Origin: SKUL01 sp964487545
GTDB taxonomy: Bacteria > Bacteroidota > Bacteroidia > Flavobacteriales_D > SKUL01
Length of the DNA stretch: 64,000 bases
Assembly: GCA_964487545.1 (NCBI GenBank)
Contig: CAZARI010000014.1
Span: 1 to 64,000 of the forward strand
Direction: 5' to 3'
Under the pieces are notes generated by a model. It was given only the letters and a program-made list of their open reading frames with translations, ran no database searches and was not told the origin of the DNA. Below, one piece after another: positions 24,428 to 31,760 of this stretch (the stretch's first letter is position 1; every line of letters begins with the position of its first letter). A program made the translations under genes and the position numbers.

Positions 24428-27220
24428 TCAACGAACGATCAGTTTCATAATCTCATTAGAATCGTTTTCAGGGTTTCGGAACCGAACAAAATAAACACCC
24501 AGCGCCAAATGATCAACGGCAACCTGCTGCGATTCGCTAACTACGCTTTGCATCACCAACCGACCACTGATATGATAAATTTCCATTTCTGCCGATCGAA
24601 CGTCATGGGGCAACTGCACAAAAAACGCATCGCTGGCAGGATTGGGAAAAATACCAAACGATTGAATCAATGAATGATCGTTTATGTTATCGCAAATATC
24701 ATAATGAACTGTCACGATTGATTGATCGCTGTTGCAATCCCCACTAACCGTATACATGAACTGATAAACACCGTCCCCCGGAAGGTTACTCAGAAAGAGT
24801 ACATTACCGAGCAATGCGCCTGACTCGTCGAGGTCGGTCCATGATCCACCCGGATGTTCGTCTTCGAGCAATTGTTGCAACACCACCGATCCGGTGAAAT
24901 CAGTGCAGTAGGAAACGGAAACATCCGCTCCGGCCGAAACCAGCTCCACCTCCTGCTCCACGATAAACACCCCGTTTCCGGTAATGGATTCAGTTTCGCT
25001 TCCAATGCGTAAATAATACATTCCGCCTTGGTAAGCATCAAAAGTGAGCGAGGAAGCAAGCACTCCACATTCGTCTGATTCGCTGCAGGCCACTACTTGG
25101 AGGTCGCCGTCTTCGCAAGAGTTTTCATATACCACCATCCGAGTCTGAAATTCTGAAAGTGCACAATTAGACCAAGTCACCGGTCCGGTGCAGGTGGCCG
25201 TGTATATATACCAAAGGTCGTTGTACACCTGATCGAAACTGCAGTCACCATTGAGTTCATCGCCCCAGGTAAATGACGCTTCATTGGTGTAGGACACGTA
25301 TTGATTCGTAAATGCTTCAAAAACATCCCCACAGGTATTGTTGTAGTTATCGGGGTAGCAGTCGCTAGTGATGATGTACGACTGGCTTGTACATGCCGGA
25401 TCGTTCAACGATTCGACCATCATAATCGCCGAGGCCTGATTGGCAAAAGGACCAAAAGTATAAATACCCGTTTCGCTAATTACCAGAGGATCTCCGCCAG
25501 CATCACCATAAACCATGTAGGGTGCCTGGTTGCCCAGCGTAATGACATGGGCATTCACATAAAATCCGTAGAAATCATCGAGGCCATTGCACACGGTTTC
25601 GTATCCAATCACCGGCATGGCACACACTTCGGTGCAAGTTTCGGTAAGGCTAAATGTGCCCGATCCGCCGCCAACGCCCGGAAAAGATCCCAACCGAATT
25701 AGGTAGGATTCGCCCAATACAACATTCCACTGCACGGTAGATTGGGTGTTGCCGTCATCGTCGTTGCAAGCGATTAGGTTCAACAGGTTGTCTGGACAAA
25801 ATTCCGCGTAAACTGCCAAACGGGTATCCAGAAAAGTCCCTCCTACCGTACTTACTTCGGCAATACCATCGCAGGAAGCAATGTACTGATACCACAAATC
25901 ATTTTCAATCTGCGACCCACCCACAAAGGTGCAGTGTGTATTTTCGAAATGCGACGGCCCATCGGTAGTGGCCTGTATGTTATTGAATGGTATAGACTGA
26001 GCTGGTGTAATTATTTCAGCATTGCTGCAAAGATCGTTGGCCGGCACATCGTCGCTACAACTTTCAATAAGCGAGAAGGTTCCAGAGCCACCATTAGAGA
26101 TATCGCTGTTTCCCAGCCGCAGGATATACTGTTCGCCAGGCTCAATTTCCCAGCTCACCAGGCTTTGACTAAACCCGAGATAATCGTCGTTACAAGCAAC
26201 CAAGTTGCTTAAATCCTGAGGACAATCACCGGCATAAACGGCAATTCGGGTATCGAGGGTGGTTCCTCCCAATGTGTTCATCGTTGCCGTGCCCTGACAG
26301 GTGGCGGTAAAAGAATACCAGATGTCATTGTGAATGACCGGATCTCCGAAAAAAGTGCAGGTGGCATCACCGCTATGGTCGGGGCCATCGGTGGTGGCGT
26401 TGAAAGTTGAAAATTCGATCTGTGGTGAGGCGGAAATGGTAATGGCATCAGCGCAAAACTGATTCGATGGTGGTTCCTGACCTTCGCAAATTTCGATAAG
26501 ATTGAATGTTCCGTTTCCGCTGCCGGGTCCAGGCGATTCACCTATTCTGATCAGATACACTGCGCCGCTGCTTATTTCCCAGCTCACTTGGCTCTGATAG
26601 CTGTCACCAAAATCGTCATTACAAGCCAAAAGTTGAGCCGATCCGGGAGGGCAGGCAAAGGTATAAACGGCAACTTTCGTGTTGAGGGTGGTTCCTCCGA
26701 TGGTTGAAACGGTAGCTGTTCCGTTGCAAGACGGCGTGTATAAAAACCAAACATCGTTTTCGATCTGGCCTTGTCCGTCCACATTGCAGTCTGCCCCAGG
26801 ATGGGCCAAACCATCGGTAGATGCGGCAAAAGTTGAAAACGGAATGCCCGTTGCCGGATTGACAAACTGGGCCGAAAAACACGCGTCGTTGGCCGGCGGA
26901 CCAGTGCAGGTTACGATGGTAATGTCTACTGTTGCGGATGCTCCACCGGAAACGGTGTAGGTATAAATGCCTTGAATATCGATTGCCGGAGAAAACAGCC
27001 CATCGGCAACCACTATGCCATCGGGATCGGTCCATTCGCCGTCTGAATCAGGGTTTCCGTTGAGTGCATCGATCAATGCAAAATCAGCATCGCTACTGCA
27101 TACACTAATCATTGTGTTTTCTCCGGGATTGGATGCACCGGTTGCGGAAATCGAAAAGCAAACAACAGCTAAAAGAGTAGAGATGATCAGTTTCATCAGA
27201 AAAATTTGCTGGTTCATCAT
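24428..27220 (-). CDS. T9SS type A exported multi-repeat protein
   Basis: 930 residues. A signal peptide lies within 1-30; the second methionine of MMNQ or Met9 are alternative starts. Three tandem repeats of about 140 residues (108-247, 250-388, 392-529) share a (P)AND(A/L)C opening, STDG, ENDxW, GGTxLxTRxAVY, LxACNDD and a YLIRIG ending, resembling pre-peptidase C-terminal-like beta-sandwiches. A divergent fourth copy is near 640-775. A different domain with a GEWTDPDG or GSWTDLDE core occurs near the N-terminus and again after the repeats. The last 80 residues (FGIFPNPASDAFFV to MKLIVR) form a type A T9SS sorting domain. It is cysteine-rich and probably a surface or secreted adhesin-like protein; no catalytic domain was seen. 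Confidence 0.85.
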   Translation of the reverse strand: MMNQQIFLMKLIISTLLAVVCFSISATGASNPGENTMISVCSSDADFALIDALNGNPDSDGEWTDPDGIVVADGLFSPAIDIQGIYTYTVSGGASATVDITIVTCTGPPANDACFSAQFVNPATGIPFSTFAASTDGLAHPGADCNVDGQGQIENDVWFLYTPSCNGTATVSTIGGTTLNTKVAVYTFACPPGSAQLLACNDDFGDSYQSQVSWEISSGAVYLIRIGESPGPGSGNGTFNLIEICEGQEPPSNQFCADAITISASPQIEFSTFNATTDGPDHSGDATCTFFGDPVIHNDIWYSFTATCQGTATMNTLGGTTLDTRIAVYAGDCPQDLSNLVACNDDYLGFSQSLVSWEIEPGEQYILRLGNSDISNGGSGTFSLIESCSDDVPANDLCSNAEIITPAQSIPFNNIQATTDGPSHFENTHCTFVGGSQIENDLWYQYIASCDGIAEVSTVGGTFLDTRLAVYAEFCPDNLLNLIACNDDDGNTQSTVQWNVVLGESYLIRLGSFPGVGGGSGTFSLTETCTEVCAMPVIGYETVCNGLDDFYGFYVNAHVITLGNQAPYMVYGDAGGDPLVISETGIYTFGPFANQASAIMMVESLNDPACTSQSYIITSDCYPDNYNNTCGDVFEAFTNQYVSYTNEASFTWGDELNGDCSFDQVYNDLWYIYTATCTGPVTWSNCALSEFQTRMVVYENSCEDGDLQVVACSESDECGVLASSLTFDAYQGGMYYLRIGSETESITGNGVFIVEQEVELVSAGADVSVSYCTDFTGSVVLQQLLEDEHPGGSWTDLDESGALLGNVLFLSNLPGDGVYQFMYTVSGDCNSDQSIVTVHYDICDNINDHSLIQSFGIFPNPASDAFFVQLPHDVRSAEMEIYHISGRLVMQSVVSESQQVAVDHLALGVYFVRFRNPENDSNEIMKLIVR
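25634..26899 (-). repeat. Three tandem repeats of about 420 bp inside the T9SS type A protein gene
   Basis: In coding order the units occupy approximately 26899-26480, 26473-26057 and 26047-25634. They encode the three 140-residue repeats. Similarity is clear at protein level and in short DNA stretches (for example the GGTxLxTR coding segment), but the copies have diverged. Confidence 0.75.
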
Positions 27221-27234
27221 GGCGAATGTACCGA

Positions 27235-27242
27235 CAAATTTA
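27235..27242 (-). promoter_or_regulatory. -7 promoter element for the T9SS type A protein gene
   Basis: TAAATTTG on the minus strand, a perfect TAnnTTTG, 14 bp before the first possible ATG at 27220. The short distance favours initiation at the downstream Met9 or at 27220 with a very short leader. Confidence 0.4.
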
Positions 27243-27283
27243 AAACTATGAAATACCCAATTGCCAGATATTAAAATACTGCC

Positions 27284-28969
27284 CTAATAGCGTGCTATTT
27301 TTTGACTGATGGCCGGACGGTCGCTAAAATGAAAGGTAACAATATACATTCCCGCTGGTTGCTCGGTGAGGTCAAGCTGAAGTGTGCCTCGATCAACCGG
27401 CAGTTCGGCGACGCGTCTTCCCACAACAGAATAAATGGTAATGCGGTCAATTTCGGATTCATATCCAGCCAGGTCAACAGAAAATGCACCGTGAGTAGGA
27501 TTGGGATAGATGGAGAGTAACTCAGCTATCGCTTCATCGGATTCGTCAATGGAAGAAGCCGATCCTTCGCAGGGCGCATAGCCTCCCATCAGCACGGTTT
27601 GACCGGTGTTGAGAGGGTCGAGCAGACCTCTTAGGTGGGTGGTCTGCGATCCGGAATTCGAATTCCAGTGGTACGACATTTTACCATACCAGTCGGGTTG
27701 GGTTTGTCCTCCCGGCTGCACCGAGTTGCAAAATGATGAACCTCCGGTAAGCGTTCCAACAATCAACCCGTTGTTGTCAAACAAAGGAGATCCTGAGGAT
27801 CCGCCTTCGGTTACGCCATGTCCATTTTCCGTGGCTGCCCAGTAAACCCTCCAGTAGGCCTGCGGGCCGCCCCAATCATACGATGTAGTCACGAAATTGG
27901 ATGTGGAAGTAGAAATTTTCTTTGATTTTCCCGAGGGGTGATGGATCCCTACTCCTCCGCCGGAAATGGTGGTACTCTGCAAATTCCAGCCATTCCAGTA
28001 GGCGTTGTAATTTTCAGGAATATCGTCGTTGATCAGCAGCAGCACAAAATCAGAACCTGACCCTGATCCACCGTGACTTCTTGCTGCCACCGTGCAACCC
28101 ACCCTGAAATGGCTTTGGGGCGCATAACCTGAACCGCACCCGGCTCTTTCGAAATTAAACACAAACCGCAGTTGGTTTAGGTATGTTTGGTTATTGATCA
28201 CGTTATCTACACAGTGAAATGCGGACAACACATAGGGTGTGCAATCTTCGGCTGTGTTATTGATCAGTGAACCGCTGCACATATAAGTAGCCCCCCCGGA
28301 GGCCGAAACCCGCAGGTACACCACTCCCCTTTTTTCGTCTTGCCAATCTTCACCTTCATCGCAATTCACATCCACCTGACAGTCTTCTGCTCTGGCATCG
28401 CGCGGGAAATCGAGGAAACGGTGTCCCACATCCTGAATACCCATTCGTCCCTGACCAGCTACTGCTGCGGGCTCATAATACTCGATAATGGTGGTTTCTC
28501 CGTCAATCATTCCGGTGGAGTAATATCCGGATTCAGTGTTATTTGCTGCGGTATACGCGCCAAGGTGTGCGCTGCGATCGGGGTTGTATAGATGCATTTC
28601 AGCACCTTGAGGAAGGTAAAAGTCATCGTAAAAGAATTCAAGAGAAAGGGCACCGGGCGAATGAACTCGAAGTTTCCAAATTCGGTCGCCATTCTCAAGA
28701 TCGAACCACTGACCGTGGTTATTCATATTCAACCCCGCAGGAATTCGCCATCCATCAATCTGGGGCAGTCCCTCGCGTTCGTGGCGTTCCACTTCACTAT
28801 TTACCATCGCCATATCGAGCGGCTGTGCGGTATAAGCCTCTTCTAGGGCATCATCATTGATGTTGAGATCCATTCTATAACTTATCGGATCTGAATACGT
28901 AATTTGAGCACTAAGGCCACTACTAAGGAGAAGAAAAAGAAATAGAACAGACTTAGACAAATTCATCAT
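27284..28969 (-). CDS. T9SS-exported lysyl endopeptidase-like serine protease
   Basis: 561 residues. Signal peptide 1-21. A propeptide-like region (about 30-190) precedes a trypsin-fold protease domain with the full triad: His252 (VLSAFHCVDN), Asp307 (GSDFVLLLI) and Ser392 in GSSGSPLFDNNG. Paired cysteines around the domain resemble Achromobacter lysyl endopeptidase. A spacer leads to a type A T9SS sorting domain from about 478 (SIYPNPTHGAFSVDL to QKIARY). It is predicted to be secreted or cell-surface attached and to digest proteins; lysine specificity is inferred from overall resemblance only. It lies 63 bp upstream of the 930-residue T9SS protein gene, which has its own -7 element. Confidence 0.9.
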   Translation of the reverse strand: MMNLSKSVLFLFLLLSSGLSAQITYSDPISYRMDLNINDDALEEAYTAQPLDMAMVNSEVERHEREGLPQIDGWRIPAGLNMNNHGQWFDLENGDRIWKLRVHSPGALSLEFFYDDFYLPQGAEMHLYNPDRSAHLGAYTAANNTESGYYSTGMIDGETTIIEYYEPAAVAGQGRMGIQDVGHRFLDFPRDARAEDCQVDVNCDEGEDWQDEKRGVVYLRVSASGGATYMCSGSLINNTAEDCTPYVLSAFHCVDNVINNQTYLNQLRFVFNFERAGCGSGYAPQSHFRVGCTVAARSHGGSGSGSDFVLLLINDDIPENYNAYWNGWNLQSTTISGGGVGIHHPSGKSKKISTSTSNFVTTSYDWGGPQAYWRVYWAATENGHGVTEGGSSGSPLFDNNGLIVGTLTGGSSFCNSVQPGGQTQPDWYGKMSYHWNSNSGSQTTHLRGLLDPLNTGQTVLMGGYAPCEGSASSIDESDEAIAELLSIYPNPTHGAFSVDLAGYESEIDRITIYSVVGRRVAELPVDRGTLQLDLTEQPAGMYIVTFHFSDRPAISQKIARY

Positions 28970-29024
28970 AAAAGTTTAAAGCGGATGTAAAAAAATGGGA
29001 GGGAGTCAAAAAGTATTATTCTGG

Positions 29025-29032
29025 CAAATATA
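29025..29032 (-). promoter_or_regulatory. -7 promoter element for the lysyl endopeptidase-like gene
   Basis: TATATTTG on the minus strand, a perfect TAnnTTTG, 55 bp before the ATG at 28969. Confidence 0.38.
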
Positions 29033-29101
29033 CAATCCTACGTTTCTCAGCGCTTACTTTTTATGCCAAATATTGTAAAGCAATAACAACAGTAACCCAG
29101 C

Positions 29102-29111
29102 TTAACGTTAA
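29102..29111. promoter_or_regulatory. TTAACGTTAA palindrome in a divergent promoter region
   Basis: A 10-bp palindrome between the divergent protease genes at 28969 (minus) and 29176 (plus). The same 10-mer forms the core of the palindrome at 1275-1290. It lies 38 bp upstream of the ctpA -7 element. Confidence 0.3.
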
Positions 29112-29149
29112 TTAACTCAGCCCAAATAATCGATAGTTGTAAGAAAGGC

Positions 29150-29157
29150 TACTTTTG
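29150..29157 (+). promoter_or_regulatory. -7 promoter element for the S41 peptidase gene
   Basis: TACTTTTG, a perfect TAnnTTTG, 18 bp before the ATG at 29176. No -33 TTTG at the expected distance. Confidence 0.42.
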
Positions 29158-29175
29158 TAAAGACACGTTTTTACT

Positions 29176-30765
29176 ATGAAAAGGACCCTCTTTATTTCAC
29201 TCTTTGCTCTTTTCGCTCTGAATCTTGTTGCACAGACGGAGAGTAATCTTGCCCCCATTGAGAAGTTAAATGCCCTGATATTTCACATCCAGCGATCTTA
29301 TGTCGATGAGGTGAATACCGAGGCAATGGTTGAAGACGCCATTGTGGCCATGTTGCGTGAACTTGATCCGCACTCCATGTATATTCCTGCCGACGAGTTG
29401 AAGGCCATGAACGAACCACTTCAGGGAAATTTCGAAGGCATTGGTGTTCAATTCAATATTCTGAAAGATACCATTTTGGTGGTCTCACCCATTTCTGGTG
29501 GACCATCTGAGAAACTGGGCATTATATCTGGCGACCGGATTGTGGAAATTGAAGGTGAAGTGGTGGCCGGGGTAGGCATCAAGAATTCTGACGTAATGAC
29601 GAAGCTCAAAGGCCCTAAAGACACTAAGGTCAACATCTCCATACTACGTCACGGGGAAAAGGAACTCATTCCGTATGAAATTACACGGGACAAAATTCCG
29701 ATTTATAGCGTAGATGCCCATTACATGGCTACTCCAGAAATTGGTTATATTAAAATCAACCGTTTTGCGGCCACCACACACAGCGAGTTTCTGAGTGCCC
29801 TGAACATGCTCAAGGAAAACGGCATGAAGGATCTCATCCTAGACCTACAGGGCAACGGTGGTGGTTTACTTAAGGCTGCTATCGACCTGGCCGATGAATT
29901 TCTGGCTTCGGGTCAGTTAATTGTTTACACCGAGGGCCGGGCCTATCCCAAGCGAGAAACCATGGCTAAATCGAAAGGTGCTTTTGAAACAGGCCGTTTG
30001 GTCATTCTAATAGATGAAGGATCTGCCTCTGCAAGCGAAATTGTTTCTGGGGCTGTTCAGGACTGGGATCGTGGATTGGTCATTGGACGGCGATCATTTG
30101 GAAAAGGTTTAGTGCAACGTCCGATCAACCTGCCCGATGGTTCGGCCGTTCGTCTTACCGTGCAGAAATATTACACCCCTTCGGGAAGATCAATCCAAAA
30201 GCCCTACGAAGATGGTGTGGAAGCCTATCAAAGAGAACGATTTAACCGGCTATACACTGGCGAGCTCACCAGTCTCGACAGTATCGACTTGCCTGATTCA
30301 CTGAAATTCTACACCAACAAAAACAGGTTGGTTTATGGAGGCGGCGGAATTTTGCCAGACATTTTCGTTCCACTCGATACTACTGGTTTTACCTCTTTAC
30401 ACACCGAGCTGATTCGAAAAGGAATCTTTAATCAATTTAGCCTGAATTACGTGGAGCAACACCGTTCTGATCTCGTTCAGGAATACCGCACCATTACTGA
30501 CTTCGCTGAGCGTTTTGCATCTGACGAAGAACTGATGTCCCAGTTTCGAAGCTATGCCGAAAACGAAGGGGTAGCATTTGAAGATGAAAAATACGTCAAA
30601 TCGCGCGAGTTGATTGAGGCGCGACTCCGTTCACTCATCGCTCGAAACATCTGGAACACATCTGCTTATTATCAAGTCTTCAATCCATACTGGCCAGCCT
30701 ACCAACAAGCGATAGATATTTTGGAGACCGATAAATACAACCAACTCGAACTGGTTATTCACTAA
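29176..30765 (+). CDS. C-terminal processing protease (S41 family, CtpA-like)
   Basis: 529 residues. Signal peptide 1-20. Helical N-terminal region (25-80), PDZ domain (about 83-175) with FEGIGVQFNI and GIISGDRIVEIEG, then the S41 catalytic core. The Ser-Lys dyad is Ser285 (GSASASEIVSGA) and Lys310 (SFGKGLVQ), spaced 25 residues as in E. coli Prc. A substrate-carboxylate region GNGGGLL is near 227. A C-terminal helical domain (about 400-529) is longer than in minimal CtpA. It degrades or trims periplasmic proteins from the C-terminus. After the stop a weak imperfect hairpin (30789-30817) may act as a terminator. Confidence 0.94.
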   Translation: MKRTLFISLFALFALNLVAQTESNLAPIEKLNALIFHIQRSYVDEVNTEAMVEDAIVAMLRELDPHSMYIPADELKAMNEPLQGNFEGIGVQFNILKDTILVVSPISGGPSEKLGIISGDRIVEIEGEVVAGVGIKNSDVMTKLKGPKDTKVNISILRHGEKELIPYEITRDKIPIYSVDAHYMATPEIGYIKINRFAATTHSEFLSALNMLKENGMKDLILDLQGNGGGLLKAAIDLADEFLASGQLIVYTEGRAYPKRETMAKSKGAFETGRLVILIDEGSASASEIVSGAVQDWDRGLVIGRRSFGKGLVQRPINLPDGSAVRLTVQKYYTPSGRSIQKPYEDGVEAYQRERFNRLYTGELTSLDSIDLPDSLKFYTNKNRLVYGGGGILPDIFVPLDTTGFTSLHTELIRKGIFNQFSLNYVEQHRSDLVQEYRTITDFAERFASDEELMSQFRSYAENEGVAFEDEKYVKSRELIEARLRSLIARNIWNTSAYYQVFNPYWPAYQQAIDILETDKYNQLELVIH

Positions 30766-30849
30766 AATAAAGTCGCTCTATAGAAGCCGGCCAATTGTTA
30801 ATAATTCGTTAATGGCCTTTCTGAATGAACACAATTGACCGGTATTTTT

Positions 30850-30857
30850 TAACTTTG
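30850..30857 (+). promoter_or_regulatory. -7 promoter element for the DUF1573 gene
   Basis: TAACTTTG, a perfect TAnnTTTG, 24 bp before the ATG at 30882. Confidence 0.42.
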
Positions 30858-30881
30858 TAATCAATTTCAAATAAACTAGCC

Positions 30882-31415
30882 ATGAACAAAAATGTTAAAT
30901 TTGGTCTGATGGGTGTGATCGCGGTAGGATTAATTGCCAACGCATACCTGATGATGACCGGTGCATATTCTGGAGGATCGGACCATTCTAATGCACAGTC
31001 GAGTATGGTTGCCAATACCAATGCACCCAGAGCCGAAGCTCCTCAAACAAGACCTGATGCCGACCGAAGTGTGCAAGCTAATCCTGTCAACGATGGTCCT
31101 ACTACTCAAATTACATTTACCACCCCAACGCACGACTTTGGAAATATTCCACAAGACAGTGACAACCGACACATTTTCACCTTTACCAACACAGGTTCAG
31201 AGCCTTTGATTATAGAAAACGCTAAAGGATCATGCGGTTGTACTGTTCCACAATATCCAAAAGAGCCGATTGCACCAGGAGGAACTGGCGAAATTGAAGT
31301 AGTGTACAAGCCAGGAAAGCAAATGAATCGCCAGTCTAAAACGGTTACCATTACTGCAAACACAGAACCGCGAACTACTTCTCTTTCGGTTACTGCTTTT
31401 GTTGAAGGAGCTTAA
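30882..31415 (+). CDS. DUF1573 domain-containing membrane-anchored protein
   Basis: 177 residues. An N-terminal hydrophobic helix (about 7-24) anchors or exports the protein. A Ser/Ala/Pro-rich linker (30-75) precedes a DUF1573 domain (about 80-175), an immunoglobulin-like ASH/PapD-type fold. Its hallmarks are visible: THDFGNIPQ, HIFTFTNTGSEPLII, GSCGCTVPQYPKEPIAPG and VVYKPGK. The function is unknown; proteins of this kind are common in Bacteroidota envelopes. A second DUF1573 domain occurs in this window at the end of the PorE-like protein (54094-56364). A strong bidirectional terminator follows. Confidence 0.88.
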   Translation: MNKNVKFGLMGVIAVGLIANAYLMMTGAYSGGSDHSNAQSSMVANTNAPRAEAPQTRPDADRSVQANPVNDGPTTQITFTTPTHDFGNIPQDSDNRHIFTFTNTGSEPLIIENAKGSCGCTVPQYPKEPIAPGGTGEIEVVYKPGKQMNRQSKTVTITANTEPRTTSLSVTAFVEGA

Positions 31416-31444
31416 ACACTGACATAAAAAATAGCTTATTTCAT

Positions 31445-31481
31445 AAAAAAACCCTTCGCCAATATTGGTGAAGGGTTTTTT
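31445..31481. terminator. Bidirectional intrinsic terminator
   Basis: A-run (31445-31451), hairpin ACCCTTCGCCAA (31451-31462) / TTGGTGAAGGGT with a 2-nt loop and one G-T pair, then a run of T. It ends the DUF1573 transcript on the plus strand and the carbinolamine dehydratase transcript on the minus strand. Confidence 0.9.
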
Positions 31482-31497
31482 CATGGCATCAAGCGCT

Positions 31498-31749
31498 TCA
31501 TTTTTTGCCCGGCCCCTGTTGATAGATTTCGTCAATCAATCGGGCCAACTCTTCGTCCTTTTGAGTTACCGTGTGGCCTTGATCGTGCGTGGAAAGTGAA
31601 ATACTCACTTTATTGTAGCTATTGCTCCAATCGGGATGATGTCCCATTTTTTCAGCTTCAAAAGCAACGCGGGTCATAAAGGCAAAGGCAGAAACAAAGT
31701 CTTTAAACTCAAAAGTGCGACTCAGGTTCGATGGGCTGCGATTCCACAT
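31498..31749 (-). CDS. 4a-hydroxytetrahydrobiopterin dehydratase (pterin carbinolamine dehydratase)
   Basis: 83 residues, slightly shorter at the N-terminus than the usual 95-110. The active-site signature is present: GHHPDWSNSYNKV (His37, His38, Pro39, Trp41) followed by His55 and the TQKDEELA helix with Asp65. F-x-F-x-DF-x-x-A at the start matches the family. It dehydrates 4a-hydroxy-tetrahydropterin to recycle the cofactor of aromatic amino-acid hydroxylases; no hydroxylase is encoded in the window. It lies 11 bp downstream of the S46 peptidase gene on the same strand, so it is probably co-transcribed with it. Confidence 0.92.
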   Translation of the reverse strand: MWNRSPSNLSRTFEFKDFVSAFAFMTRVAFEAEKMGHHPDWSNSYNKVSISLSTHDQGHTVTQKDEELARLIDEIYQQGPGKK

Positions 31750-31760
31750 GGTTTTATGAT

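Noticed and set aside
30789..30817. Terminator after the S41 peptidase
   Set aside because: The stem GGCCA..TTAA/TTAA..TGGCC has a 4-nt bulge and is followed by only three T residues; too weak to list.
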